Below are positions 1 to 9,292 of a stretch of DNA of 50,587 nucleotides, one piece after another (positions within the stretch are counted from its first letter, which is position 1; every line of letters begins with the position of its first letter). Both the position numbers and the translations under genes were made by a program. Source of the DNA: Alphaproteobacteria bacterium (GTDB taxonomy: Bacteria > Pseudomonadota > Alphaproteobacteria > RF32 > CAG-239); assembly GCA_017445475.1 (NCBI GenBank), contig JAFSUB010000011.1, positions 1-50,587 of the forward strand. The letters are read 5' to 3'. The notes below the pieces were generated by a model that saw only the letters and a program-made list of their open reading frames with translations, was not told the origin of the DNA and searched no databases.

Positions 1-51
1 GTGGTGATCAACTTTTTAAATGTTTTATTTTATTGAAAATGGAGAATTAAT

Positions 52-420
52 TTGGCTCGTATAGCTGGCGTAAATATCCCGAGTGCCAAAAGGGTGGAGG
101 TCGCTTTGACCTATATTTTCGGCATCGGAAGAAAGACTGCTCAAGACATTTGCACCAAATCAGGCGTTTCGATGGACAGGCGCGTGCAGGACTTAAGCGA
201 TGAAGAAGTTGCAAAACTTCGTGAGGTGATTGATAAAGACCACTTGGTTGAAGGTGAACTTCGCCGTGAGGTCGGTGTGAACATCAAAAGGTTGATGGAT
301 CTCGGTTGCTATCGCGGTTTAAGACACCGTAAAGGTTTGCCTGTTCGCGGACAAAGCACAAAACAAAACGCGCGCACCCGCAAAGGCAAACGCAAAACCG
401 TTGCCAATAAGAAGAAATAA
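52..420 (+). CDS. rpsM: 30S ribosomal protein S13
   Basis: S13 sits in the head of the 30S subunit, where it contacts tRNA and forms bridges to the 50S subunit. The 122-residue product begins [10 protein letters not shown], the family start, and has the usual helix-rich body and a very basic C-terminal tail ([10 protein letters not shown]). The start is TTG, fixed by the conserved N-terminus and by a GGAG Shine-Dalgarno at 41-44, seven bases upstream. It is 11 bases from rpsK and is followed by rpoA, the standard alpha-operon order. The preceding 51 bases carry stop codons in the forward frames and I could not assign them to an upstream gene. Confidence 0.97.
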   Translation: MARIAGVNIPSAKRVEVALTYIFGIGRKTAQDICTKSGVSMDRRVQDLSDEEVAKLREVIDKDHLVEGELRREVGVNIKRLMDLGCYRGLRHRKGLPVRGQSTKQNARTRKGKRKTVANKKK

Positions 421-431
421 GTGAGGGTATA

Positions 432-824
432 ATGGCAAAAGCAGTATCACAACGTGTTAAGAAAAAAGAAAAAAAGAACATCACATCGGGCGTGGCGCAT
501 GTGAATTCAACCTTCAACAACACCAGAATCACAATCACGGACGCGCAAGGCAACACAGTTGCTTGGTCAACGGCCGGTGCAAAAGGGTTTAAGGGTTCAC
601 GCAAATCAACGCCTTATGCGGCTCAAGTTGCGGCGGAAGAAGCCGGAAAGAAAGCTCAAGACAGCGGAATGACAACTTTGGAAGTTGAAGTTAAAGGTCC
701 GGGTTCGGGCAGAGAATCGGCCATCAGGTCGTTGCAGGCTGTCGGTTTTACGATTACGTCGATTCGCGATGTAACGCCGATTCCGCACAACGGTTGTCGC
801 TTAAGAAAAAGACGCCGCGTGTAG
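432..824 (+). CDS. rpsK: 30S ribosomal protein S11
   Basis: S11 lies on the 30S platform, next to the mRNA exit channel. The 130-residue product shows the family core ([19 protein letters not shown], then [11 protein letters not shown] and [11 protein letters not shown]) and the conserved C-terminus [13 protein letters not shown]. The N-terminal 15 residues are strongly lysine-rich. A GAGGGT ribosome-binding site lies at 422-427, just before the ATG. The gene is co-transcribed with rpsM. Between it and rpoA there are 89 bases containing a 9-bp hairpin. Confidence 0.97.
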   Translation: MAKAVSQRVKKKEKKNITSGVAHVNSTFNNTRITITDAQGNTVAWSTAGAKGFKGSRKSTPYAAQVAAEEAGKKAQDSGMTTLEVEVKGPGSGRESAIRSLQAVGFTITSIRDVTPIPHNGCRLRKRRRV

Positions 825-838
825 GTATTTCATTTTTT

Positions 839-867
839 AAGCGGAGATTGGTTTTATATCTCCGCTT
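839..867 (+). other. Intercistronic hairpin between rpsK and rpoA
   Basis: A perfect 9-bp stem, AAGCGGAGA at 839-847 with TCTCCGCTT at 859-867, encloses an 11-base loop. No T-run follows it, so it is not a normal intrinsic terminator. It may be an mRNA processing or stability element that sets the ratio of ribosomal protein to RpoA, but that is inference. Confidence 0.55.
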
Positions 868-913
868 CACAACGTTTCTATTCAACAAATTTTATTTTTA
901 AGAGGGTACTCCG

Positions 914-1921
914 GTGATTCAGAAAAATTGGCAAGAACTTATTAAACCGACTAATTTGGAAATAACGTCTGACGGAACGCACAAATCTAAAATAGTGGTG
1001 GAACCCCTTGAGAGAGGCTTTGGCTTGACTTTAGGAAACGCGTTGAGGCGCGTTTTGCTTTCATCATTACAGGGCGGCGCTGTAACCGCTATTAAAATTG
1101 ACGGTGTTTTGCACGAATTTTCAGTGATTGAAGGCGTGCGTGAAGATGTAACGGATATTGTTTTAAACATCAAGGGTTTGGCCGTTGCAATGCACAGCGA
1201 TGGGCAAAAAACGATGTATTTGGAGGCAAAAGGTCCTTGCACGGTTACCGCTTCAATGATTGATACCGGTCATGATGTTGAAATTATGAATCCGGATCAC
1301 GTGATTTGCAATTTGGACGCCGGCGGCAAAATTTCGATGGAACTGACGGTTTCGACGGGAAAGGGTTATGTTCCGGCATATCAGAACAAGTCTTTCGATT
1401 CGACCATTGGCGTTATTGCGGTTGATGCAATTTATTCGCCGGTGAAAAAAGTTTCGTATAAGGTTGAAAACACGCGTGTCGGTCAAATTACGGACTATGA
1501 CAAGCTGACAATGGTTGTTGAAACGAATGGTGTTGTAACACCGGAAGATGCGGTTGCTTATGCGGCGCGCATTTTGCAAGACCAGTTAAAGCCGTTTATC
1601 AACTTCGACGAGCCGGAATCGGAGGCTGTTGACGTTAAGGAAGAATTACCGTTTAACCGCAATCTCTTGAAGAAAGTTGAAGAACTTGAATTGTCTGTTC
1701 GTTCGGCAAATTGTTTGAAGAACGACAACATTGTTTATATTGGCGATTTAGTTCAAAAGACAGAAGCAGAAATGTTGCGCACTCCGAATTTTGGTCGTAA
1801 ATCATTAAACGAAATTAAGGAAGTGCTTGCAAAAATGGGCATTCATCTTGGTATGGAAACACCCGGATGGCCGCCCGAGAACATTGAAGATCTCATCAAA
1901 AAATGTGATGAGCACTTTTAA
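914..1921 (+). CDS. rpoA: DNA-directed RNA polymerase subunit alpha
   Basis: Alpha dimerises to nucleate assembly of RNA polymerase and uses its C-terminal domain to contact UP elements and activators. The 335-residue product starts [12 protein letters not shown], typical of alphaproteobacterial alpha. It has the N-terminal assembly domain ([17 protein letters not shown]) to about residue 235, a flexible linker, and a CTD with the DNA-contact segment [10 protein letters not shown] and the conserved [12 protein letters not shown]. The start codon is GTG, with AGAGGGT upstream at 901-907. Length is normal. Unusually, rplQ (L17) does not follow; the transcript ends at a strong terminator and the next gene is convergent. 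Confidence 0.98.
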   Translation: MIQKNWQELIKPTNLEITSDGTHKSKIVVEPLERGFGLTLGNALRRVLLSSLQGGAVTAIKIDGVLHEFSVIEGVREDVTDIVLNIKGLAVAMHSDGQKTMYLEAKGPCTVTASMIDTGHDVEIMNPDHVICNLDAGGKISMELTVSTGKGYVPAYQNKSFDSTIGVIAVDAIYSPVKKVSYKVENTRVGQITDYDKLTMVVETNGVVTPEDAVAYAARILQDQLKPFINFDEPESEAVDVKEELPFNRNLLKKVEELELSVRSANCLKNDNIVYIGDLVQKTEAEMLRTPNFGRKSLNEIKEVLAKMGIHLGMETPGWPPENIEDLIKKCDEHF

Positions 1922-1929
1922 GACAGCTT

Positions 1930-1972
1930 AAAAAAGCAACCCGCCGACTAAGCCGACGGGTTGCTTTTTTTT
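1930..1972. terminator. Bidirectional terminator between rpoA and ileS
   Basis: The stem AAGCAACCCG / CGGGTTGCTT (10 bp, extended inwards by imperfect pairs) is flanked by an A-run on the left and a T-run of eight on the right. It can therefore stop the convergent rpoA and ileS transcripts. It marks the end of the alpha operon. Confidence 0.9.
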
Positions 1973-1982
1973 GTATGCTTTA

Positions 1983-4900
1983 TTAAGCAACAACCACGTC
2001 AAAAACAATGTCTTGCCCGTCAATGGTGTCTTTGGTGCCGTCTTGGCACACATCGGACGTTTGAACGGCCAAAACCTGCTCTGCGATGTATGCCGCATTT
2101 TCTTTTAACGCAGTTTGAAGCTCAACGCTGTTTGTTTGCCAACAAAGCGTAATCCTGTCTGAAATGTTGAAATCTTTTTGTTTTCGAAGAGTTTGCACAA
2201 GCCGCACAAAATCACGCGCCATACCTTCGCGCAAAAGCGTTGGTGTCAGGGTTGTGTCAAGCGTGATGACGGCTTTGTTTTCAGCAAACGCAAGGCCCGC
2301 AACACCTTCTTTCATTTCAAGGCGAACCTCAAACAAATCGGGTGTCAGGTTAAGGCCGGCAATGTTTAAAGTTCCGTCATCGTTTAATTGCCACGTGCCT
2401 TGTTTATATGCGGCCATCACGGCGCCCATATCTTTACCCAGCGTTTTACCCAAAAGGGGTGTGTAAAGATAAAGCTTTTTTGTTGCATAAGCGTTCAAGT
2501 TTTTATCAAACTTAACTTCTTTAACGTTCAGCTCATCTTTGACAATTTCCTGATAAGGAGCGCTCAAATCTGCGCCGATTAACGTCAGGCTTTGAAGCGG
2601 CAAACGGCCCCGCAAATTCTTTTCTTCGCGGATAAACTTTCCGGCCGAACAAAGTTCCTGCACAAAATCCATATCTGCAACCAGCTGCTCGTCGATTTTG
2701 ATGTTTTCAAGCTTTGGAAAGTCGGTTAAGTGAACCGATTCGGCCTTTGTGAGCGTTTTGAAAATATATTCGCTGACAAACGGCATTAAAGGTGCCAAAA
2801 TTTTACTTAAATTAACAAGAACCGTATAAAGTGTGTCAAAAGCTTGCGTGTCGCCCTGCCAAAATCTGTCGCGTGTGCGACGAATATACCAGTTGTTCAA
2901 AACTTCCATAAAGGCAGCCGTTTCAGAGGTTGCCTCAGAAACATCATAGCTTGAAAGCCCGTGCGCAACGTGGTCGCGCAAGGCTTTGAGCTTTGAGAGA
3001 ATATAGTTGTCAATCGCCTCGCTTGAAGTTGAAATTTCTTTTGCCTGATAGCTTTCGGCATTGGCGTATAAAACAAAAAAGTAAAACGCGTTCCAAAGCG
3101 GAATTAAGGCCGCACGAGAAGCTTTTGCGATGTCTTTGCCTTCTTTGTCAACAGCCAGATTGCCACCTTTTAGCACAGGTGATGAAACCAAAAACCAACG
3201 TAAAGCTTCCGAGCCGATGTTTTCCAAAACTTCAAACGGATCGGGATAGTTTTTTAAGCGTTTTGAAAGTTTTTGGCCGCCTTCGGCAATGAGCAACCCC
3301 GTGCAGATGCAGTTTTTGAAAGCAGGTTTACCCATCAACGCCGTTGATAAAACGGTTAAGGTATAAAACCAGCCGCGTGTCTGATCCATCGCTTCAACAA
3401 TGAAATCAGCCGGAAAATGATTTTCAAACCACGTTTTGTTTTCAAACGGGTAGTGAATTTGCGCATAAGGCATTGAGCCCGATTCAAACCAGCAGTCAAA
3501 CACATCGCTCACGCGGCGCATCATCGTTTTTCCGGAGGGATCGTCGGGATTTGGATACACCACATCGTCAATATAGGGTTTGTGCAAATCTTTAATGTCA
3601 AAGCCTGTTTTTTGCTTAATTTCTTCGATTGAGCCGAAAACGTCAATGCGGTCAAATTCCGGATTATCAGATTTCCAAACGGGAATCGGCGTGCCCCAAA
3701 AACGGTTGCGCGAAATAGACCAATCTCTTGCGCCTTCAAGCCATTTTCCGAAACGACCGTCTTTAATGTGCTCGGGCACCCAGTTGATTTGCTGATTGTT
3801 TTGAACCATCTCATCTCTGAAATCGGTAACTTTCACATACCACGACGACATCGCCTTATAAATCAGCGGTGTGTCGGTGCGCCAGCAAAACGGATATGAG
3901 TGCGTGTATTGTTCTTTTTTAACAAGCAGACGGTTTTCTTTAAGCCAATTCATAATCGGTTCGTTGGCCTCAAAAACTTGCATACCAGCATAGTCTGTAA
4001 TCTCTGATGTAAATTTGCCGGCCTCGTCAACGGGGCAGACAATCGGAAAATGTTCATCATAGGCGCGGCAAACGTCGAAGTCATCTTGACCAAATCCGGG
4101 GGCAATATGCACAACGCCGGTTCCGTCTTCGGTTGAAACAAAGTCGCCCGCCAAAACCTTGAATGCGCCTTTTTGTTTTAGGTCCTTAAAATAGCCGAAC
4201 ATCGGTTCGTAAGAAAGACCGACAAGCTCAGATCCCTTAACAGAGCCGACACGGACGGCTTTTTCAAGTTGTTTTTTATAAGCACCCAGCCTTGCCTCGG
4301 CGATGATATATCTTTGCCCGTCTTCTTCCTGCATAACGGCATAATCCATATCACTGCCGACCGCGAGCATCAAATTTGAAGGAAGCGTCCACGGGGTTGT
4401 TGTCCAAACGAGGATTTTATTTCCGTTTTCAAGCGTAAACATAACAGTGATGGCTGTGTCCGTTTTTTCCTGATAGCCGAGATTGACCTCAAAATTTGAA
4501 ATCGGTGTTTCTGCCGCCCAAGAATAGGGCATCACACGAAAATCTTCATACACAAGCCCCTTGTCATAAAGCGTTTTGAAATTGCGGATAACGCTTTCCA
4601 TATAGGGCAAGTCCATTGTTTTATAGTCGTGTTCAAAATCAACCCAACGGCCGATTCTTTTGAACATATCAACCCAAATGGAAGAATATTTCAACACGTC
4701 GCTGCGGCAGAAAGCGTTAAACTTTTCAACGCCGTATTGCTCAATTTGCTTACGCCCCGACACGCCGAGTTGCTTTTCGGCAGACATTTCGGCAGGAAGC
4801 CCGTGGCAGTCCCAGCCAAGGCGGCGTTCAACTTTTTTGCCCATCATTGTTTGAAAGCGGGCGACAACGTCCTTAACGTAAGAAACCATAATGTGGCCGT

Positions 4901-5072
4901 AGTGCGGTGTTCCGTTTGCAAACGGCGGTCCGTCATAAAAAACAAATTCGGCGGCTTTGTCGCGGTTATGCACTGATTTTTCAAAAGTTTTATCCTCATC
5001 CCAAAACTTTAAGATTTCTTTTTCGAGCTTTGCAAAATTTGGCTTTGCTTGCACTTCGGCATAATATTTCAT
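1983..5072 (-). CDS. ileS: Isoleucyl-tRNA synthetase, type 2 (eukaryote-like)
   Basis: This enzyme charges tRNA-Ile with isoleucine in the cytoplasm. The 1029-residue product has the class I motif HYGH at residues 57-60 (in GTPHYGH), the editing domain in the middle, CWFESGS near residue 525, and KLSKR near residue 600 within KLSKRLKNYPDP. HYGH and the KRLKNYP form after the KMSKS-type loop belong to the IleRS2 class found in eukaryotes, archaea and some bacteria; the bacterial IleRS1 class has HIGH and KMSKSLGN. No C-terminal zinc-finger cysteine cluster of IleRS1 is seen. IleRS2 enzymes are generally insensitive to mupirocin. The gene is monocistronic. Confidence 0.96.
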   Translation of the reverse strand: MKYYAEVQAKPNFAKLEKEILKFWDEDKTFEKSVHNRDKAAEFVFYDGPPFANGTPHYGHIMVSYVKDVVARFQTMMGKKVERRLGWDCHGLPAEMSAEKQLGVSGRKQIEQYGVEKFNAFCRSDVLKYSSIWVDMFKRIGRWVDFEHDYKTMDLPYMESVIRNFKTLYDKGLVYEDFRVMPYSWAAETPISNFEVNLGYQEKTDTAITVMFTLENGNKILVWTTTPWTLPSNLMLAVGSDMDYAVMQEEDGQRYIIAEARLGAYKKQLEKAVRVGSVKGSELVGLSYEPMFGYFKDLKQKGAFKVLAGDFVSTEDGTGVVHIAPGFGQDDFDVCRAYDEHFPIVCPVDEAGKFTSEITDYAGMQVFEANEPIMNWLKENRLLVKKEQYTHSYPFCWRTDTPLIYKAMSSWYVKVTDFRDEMVQNNQQINWVPEHIKDGRFGKWLEGARDWSISRNRFWGTPIPVWKSDNPEFDRIDVFGSIEEIKQKTGFDIKDLHKPYIDDVVYPNPDDPSGKTMMRRVSDVFDCWFESGSMPYAQIHYPFENKTWFENHFPADFIVEAMDQTRGWFYTLTVLSTALMGKPAFKNCICTGLLIAEGGQKLSKRLKNYPDPFEVLENIGSEALRWFLVSSPVLKGGNLAVDKEGKDIAKASRAALIPLWNAFYFFVLYANAESYQAKEISTSSEAIDNYILSKLKALRDHVAHGLSSYDVSEATSETAAFMEVLNNWYIRRTRDRFWQGDTQAFDTLYTVLVNLSKILAPLMPFVSEYIFKTLTKAESVHLTDFPKLENIKIDEQLVADMDFVQELCSAGKFIREEKNLRGRLPLQSLTLIGADLSAPYQEIVKDELNVKEVKFDKNLNAYATKKLYLYTPLLGKTLGKDMGAVMAAYKQGTWQLNDDGTLNIAGLNLTPDLFEVRLEMKEGVAGLAFAENKAVITLDTTLTPTLLREGMARDFVRLVQTLRKQKDFNISDRITLCWQTNSVELQTALKENAAYIAEQVLAVQTSDVCQDGTKDTIDGQDIVFDVVVA

Positions 5073-5221
5073 TTTATTTTGACCTGTTGATTAAAATTGA
5101 CGTAAAAAAAGTAAATGTTTGAATATAAAAAGATGAACCCCCTCAGGGGATAATAATCAGACGCGCAATTATTTGCAAATCAAACATTTTTTGCCTTTCG
5201 AAATAAACTTTCCGAAAACAA

Positions 5222-5250
5222 GAAATACAACAAGTTTCACGGCGCGTCAA
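5222..5250 (-). promoter_or_regulatory. Candidate ileS promoter
   Basis: On the minus strand, TTGACG (5250-5245) is followed after 17 bases by TATTTC (5227-5222). It would leave an untranslated leader of about 140 bases before ileS. The -35 match is good and the -10 match only partial. Confidence 0.4.
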
Positions 5251-5314
5251 CAAAAAATCCGCGTTTTTTTGCTTTTTTTATCATCGTTTTCGGTTTTCAC
5301 CAACGTTACCATCA

Positions 5315-5404
5315 AGGCAGAGCGCGACAAGTACACTCGTCTTCGACTCGCGCTGATGCCTCCGCGCAAAAACCCAGCTTTCATAAAGCGGCGGGGCTTT
5401 GCGC
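5315..5404. repeat. Double imperfect-hairpin element between ileS and the lipoprotein gene
   Basis: Two long hairpins stand side by side. The first pairs AGGCA and AGCGCGA (5315-5327) with TCGCGCT and TGCCT (5348-5361). The second pairs GCGCAAA (5364-5370) with TTTGCGC (5398-5404), with further inner pairs including GCTTT/AAAGC around a three-base loop. The element is GC-rich beside its AT-rich flanks. The second hairpin, read on the minus strand, is followed by TTTTT inside the stem and could end the lipoprotein transcript. The element could be a dispersed palindromic repeat or part of an RNA. The rest of 5073-5415 holds only the candidate ileS promoter and leader. Confidence 0.5.
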
Positions 5405-5415
5405 TTTGAAATATC

Positions 5416-6402
5416 TCACTTTTGTTTTTTGTATATCGGGAAAACTTCAACCCCGTTATAGGGCATCCCTTCTTCGCTTTGAGTGCTCGGTGTTTCATAA
5501 ACAGACATCACGGTGCTTTCTTCAACCGTTGAGGGCACGTTATTCGTGTCAATGGGCGTTTGTGCCGGCGCTGATAATTCTTTCGGGGGACATTGATACA
5601 TTTGCGCATCACAGGGAACGCCTTCAAACACGACAGGCTGCTCTAAAACCTGAACAGCCGGTTCTGTTGCTTTCTTTTTGACCTTTTTGGGTTTTTCTTT
5701 TAAGATTAAATCAGGCGAAAGGGGATAGGCGTCATTTTTGAGTCTGAAAAGCATATATCCCGAACGGCCGCCGTAGGCAGGACCAGACAAACCGATGGAA
5801 TAGTAGCCGCCGATAAAGCCGTAGTCCAAATCAATATAGTCAACCGCAAAAAGTGTTTTAATTGTCGTGTTGCCGATGGTTGTCATCTTGCACATATAGC
5901 CAGCATCTTCCATAATGATGTTTTGCGCATTTTTCACATAAACCAGTGTTTTTGCGGGCTTGCAAACAGGTTTTTGCCCGTTGTAGGAAACACCGTAATT
6001 TAAGATTAAGTCAATTGACTGCTTTTTTAAGGCAATGGAAATATCTTCAATTTGAACGTCGCTGATATACATATGCGCCGGCGTCACACCAACCGTAATG
6101 GGCAACGTTAAATAGTCTTCGGTGCACGTATGCGTGAACGGATCGGCTTGGCAGACAAGCGCCGTTTCCGTGGCATTTTGCTCTAACATATGGGCCAAAG
6201 AGTTGTAAATATATTCTTTCGAGCTTGAAAGCTTGGCCGGTGCGCATTGTTTTGAACGGCAAACAACAACCGAAGTCGGCATATCAATTTGGGGCTGAAA
6301 CTCTTGTGCACGCACAATGGGTGTTTGATGACGAACAAGGCACGAAGCGGAAAGCAGAGCCATCGTGCACATGCTCAAACCTTTTAAGATGTTTTTAATC
6401 AC
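5416..6402 (-). CDS. Putative lipoprotein of unknown function
   Basis: I do not recognise a family. The 328-residue product has a short basic N-terminus, a hydrophobic stretch and a lipobox LSASC with Cys21, so it should be lipidated and membrane-anchored. The body is mixed alpha/beta with several cysteines (near QCAPAK, LVCQAD, HTCTED, PVCKPA, YMCKM) that could form disulfides outside the cytoplasm. A Gly/Tyr-rich patch (GFIGGYYSIGLSGPAYGG) precedes a lysine-rich segment and a Pro/Thr/Ser-rich, probably disordered C-terminus. The start is GTG, with AGGAAAA upstream. It is divergent from the nuclease gene. Confidence 0.75.
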   Translation of the reverse strand: MIKNILKGLSMCTMALLSASCLVRHQTPIVRAQEFQPQIDMPTSVVVCRSKQCAPAKLSSSKEYIYNSLAHMLEQNATETALVCQADPFTHTCTEDYLTLPITVGVTPAHMYISDVQIEDISIALKKQSIDLILNYGVSYNGQKPVCKPAKTLVYVKNAQNIIMEDAGYMCKMTTIGNTTIKTLFAVDYIDLDYGFIGGYYSIGLSGPAYGGRSGYMLFRLKNDAYPLSPDLILKEKPKKVKKKATEPAVQVLEQPVVFEGVPCDAQMYQCPPKELSAPAQTPIDTNNVPSTVEESTVMSVYETPSTQSEEGMPYNGVEVFPIYKKQK

Positions 6403-6519
6403 GGTCTTTTCCTATATAAATTGAGCCTAAAATATAGTCTAATATAGTGCGATAATATGAAAGAAAAGTAAACAAAATAAAGCTTGTAAAAATTTTTCTT
6501 TAAAAGTATAGTTGAGTTT

Positions 6520-7038
6520 ATGAAAAAAGTTGTGATTTTCTTTTGTATATTTGCAATTGTCAGTCTTGGACAAACACTCGCAGCCCTTAAGATTAAAGTT
6601 GTTGACGGCGACAGTTTGGAAATTGGCACGCGTCGCATCAGGCTTTTGGGAATCGATGCGCCCGAATATATGCAAAAATGCTACAACAAAGAAGACTTGG
6701 CTTACGATTGCGGATTGGCGGCCAAAGATTTTTTGCAAGAGTTGGTTGATCAGGCGCAATCTGAAAAGCGCAAAATTAAGTGTGTTCCGCAAGATGTTGA
6801 TCGCTATAAGCGCGAACTTTGCGTTTGTTATGCGGGTGATGTGAACTTAAATTTGCAAATGGTCAAGTCAGGCTGGGCTGTTTCATATAAAAGTGATGCG
6901 TATCACAAGCTTGAAAAGCGTGCTAAAAAGCGAGGGGTGGGCATTTGGCAGGGAAAGTTTATGCGTCCCGAATTTTATCGAGCGCTTCATCGTGAACGTG
7001 AAAAAGAACAGCAAAAAGAAAAAAATATCGTCAAATAG
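6520..7038 (+). CDS. Secreted staphylococcal-nuclease-like thermonuclease
   Basis: This is an SNase-fold, Ca2+-dependent nuclease expected to act outside the cytoplasm. The 172-residue product has a signal peptide over about residues 1-21. It then shows VVDGDSLEIG (Asp31 matching SNase Asp21), RIRLLGIDAPE (Arg41, Asp46 and Glu49 matching the catalytic Arg35, Asp40 and Glu43), and DRYKREL with the second catalytic arginine. The GVGIWQGKFMRPEFYR tail is typical of the bacterial family. Four cysteines could form disulfides. It lies upstream of rplU, which has its own promoter. Confidence 0.92.
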   Translation: MKKVVIFFCIFAIVSLGQTLAALKIKVVDGDSLEIGTRRIRLLGIDAPEYMQKCYNKEDLAYDCGLAAKDFLQELVDQAQSEKRKIKCVPQDVDRYKRELCVCYAGDVNLNLQMVKSGWAVSYKSDAYHKLEKRAKKRGVGIWQGKFMRPEFYRALHREREKEQQKEKNIVK

Positions 7039-7049
7039 CGAAAATGTTG

Positions 7050-7077
7050 TTGACACAGCAAAAAAGTTATGTATATT
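7050..7077 (+). promoter_or_regulatory. Promoter of rplU-rpmA
   Basis: A consensus TTGACA (7050-7055) is followed after 16 bases by TATATT (7072-7077). It lies 43 bases before the L21 start and is among the best housekeeping promoters visible in the window. Confidence 0.75.
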
Positions 7078-7120
7078 GCAAGACACGTTTTAATTTAAAG
7101 AGAAAGTTTAGGTGAAAAAA

Positions 7121-7435
7121 ATGTTCGCAGTCATAAAAACAGGCTCAAAACAATATAAGGTAACGGCCGGTGATGTCATTAAGGTTGAAAAACTTTTGGC
7201 AGATGAAGGCTCGGAAGTTGTTTTTAACGAGGTTTTGGCCATAGATGAAAAAATCGGCAAGCCTTTGATTAAGGGCGCCAGCGTTAAGGCCACCGTTTTG
7301 AAACAGGCAAAAGATAATAAGGTTATTATCTTCAAAAAGAAGAGAAGACAAAATTATCGCCGCAAAAACGGCCACAGACAGCAAATTACACTGGTCAAGA
7401 TTTCAGACATCTCGGCCAAAGAAAAGGAAAATTAA
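7121..7435 (+). CDS. rplU: 50S ribosomal protein L21
   Basis: L21 binds 23S rRNA in the 50S subunit. The 104-residue product starts [14 protein letters not shown], the family start, and carries the conserved [15 protein letters not shown] near the C-terminus. I chose ATG 7121 over the in-frame GTG at 7112, because that GTG is part of the AGGTG Shine-Dalgarno. It is co-transcribed with rpmA, 11 bases downstream, the usual pairing. Confidence 0.96.
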   Translation: MFAVIKTGSKQYKVTAGDVIKVEKLLADEGSEVVFNEVLAIDEKIGKPLIKGASVKATVLKQAKDNKVIIFKKKRRQNYRRKNGHRQQITLVKISDISAKEKEN

Positions 7436-7446
7436 GGAGATAGAAG

Positions 7447-7698
7447 ATGGCACATAAGAAATCCGGCGGCAGTTCAAACAACGGGCGCGATTCCATCGGG
7501 CGTCGTTTGGGCGTTAAAAAATTCGGCGGCGAATCGGTTATTGCCGGCAACATCATTATTCGTCAGCGCGGGACAAAATATCACCCCGGCGCAAATGTTG
7601 ATATGGGCAAAGACCACACAATTTTTGCCGTGGCCGAAGGAAAGGTTGAGTTCAAAGAAAAAGGCGACAAAATGTTTGTTTCCGTTGTTACGGAATAA
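7447..7698 (+). CDS. rpmA: 50S ribosomal protein L27
   Basis: L27 reaches into the peptidyl-transferase centre with its N-terminal tail. The 83-residue product begins [16 protein letters not shown], so it needs no N-terminal cleavage of the Firmicutes type, and it contains the typical [10 protein letters not shown] and [17 protein letters not shown] lies just upstream at 7434-7440. A strong terminator ends the rplU-rpmA transcript. Confidence 0.97.
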   Translation: MAHKKSGGSSNNGRDSIGRRLGVKKFGGESVIAGNIIIRQRGTKYHPGANVDMGKDHTIFAVAEGKVEFKEKGDKMFVSVVTE

Positions 7699-7726
7699 TT
7701 GCGCCTTTGAGCGAATATCAAAAGAT

Positions 7727-7756
7727 ATGGGGTAAATCGTTTACCCCATTATTTTT
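7727..7756 (+). terminator. Terminator after rpmA
   Basis: A perfect 10-bp stem, ATGGGGTAAA with TTTACCCCAT, closes on the three-base loop TCG and is followed by TATTTTT. Confidence 0.92.
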
Positions 7757-7760
7757 CTAA

Positions 7761-8831
<1,071 letters not shown>

Positions 8832-8848
8832 AAAAAAGGAGAATGAAT

Positions 8849-9190
8849 TTGAAAAATACGGAAGATGAAATTTTGAAAATTATTCAAAAAGTTTTAGATG
8901 ACAACAAAGCTGAAGACATTGTTGTGATTGATTTGCAAGGAAAGACAACGCTTGCAAATCAGATGGTTGTTGTTTCAGGCACCTCGAATCGGCATGTTGC
9001 TTCGATTGCCGAAAAAATGGTGGAAACCCTAAAAAAGTCGGGCTATAAATCAACTGTTGAAGGGCTTGAAAAAGCCGATTGGGTGTTGATTGATGCTTTT
9101 GATGTGATTGTGCATATCTTTCGTCCCGAAGTGCGCGCGTTTTACAATTTAGAAAAAATGTGGCAGGCCGTTGCCGCAAGAAGAAAATAA
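8849..9190 (+). CDS. rsfS: Ribosomal silencing factor RsfS
   Basis: RsfS binds L14 and prevents 30S-50S joining when nutrients are scarce. The product (113 residues from this start) has the family features: DIVVIDLQGKTTLANQMVVVSG near the N-terminus, then WVLIDAFDVIVHIFRPEVRAFYNLEKMW. An ATG at 8843 is in frame, but it lies one base from AAGGAG at 8836-8841. The TTG at 8849 has a normal seven-base spacing, so I prefer TTG. It is in the same transcript as obgE. Confidence 0.93.
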   Translation: MKNTEDEILKIIQKVLDDNKAEDIVVIDLQGKTTLANQMVVVSGTSNRHVASIAEKMVETLKKSGYKSTVEGLEKADWVLIDAFDVIVHIFRPEVRAFYNLEKMWQAVAARRK

Positions 9191-9259
9191 TTTTTTAACG
9201 CAAAATCAAACAAATAAACGATAAGAGTGCAAAAAAATAAAAATTTTTTTAAAAAAATA

Positions 9260-9288
9260 TTTACAAAAAATAAAAATAGGAATATCCT
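9260..9288 (+). promoter_or_regulatory. Promoter of the candidate structured RNA
   Basis: TTTACA (9260-9265) is followed after exactly 17 bases by TATCCT (9283-9288). The predicted start, near 9294-9296, falls at the beginning of the RNA's 5' closing arm. Confidence 0.55.
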
Positions 9289-9292
9289 GCTG

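Noticed and set aside
1-51. Tail of a gene upstream of rpsM (adk or secY).
   Set aside because: Only short peptides precede stop codons in the forward frames and none matches the C-terminus of either protein well enough.
5173-5498. Overlapping open frames on both strands in the ileS-lipoprotein gap.
   Set aside because: No ribosome-binding site or protein-like composition; the openness comes from the paired-hairpin element, so no gene was called.
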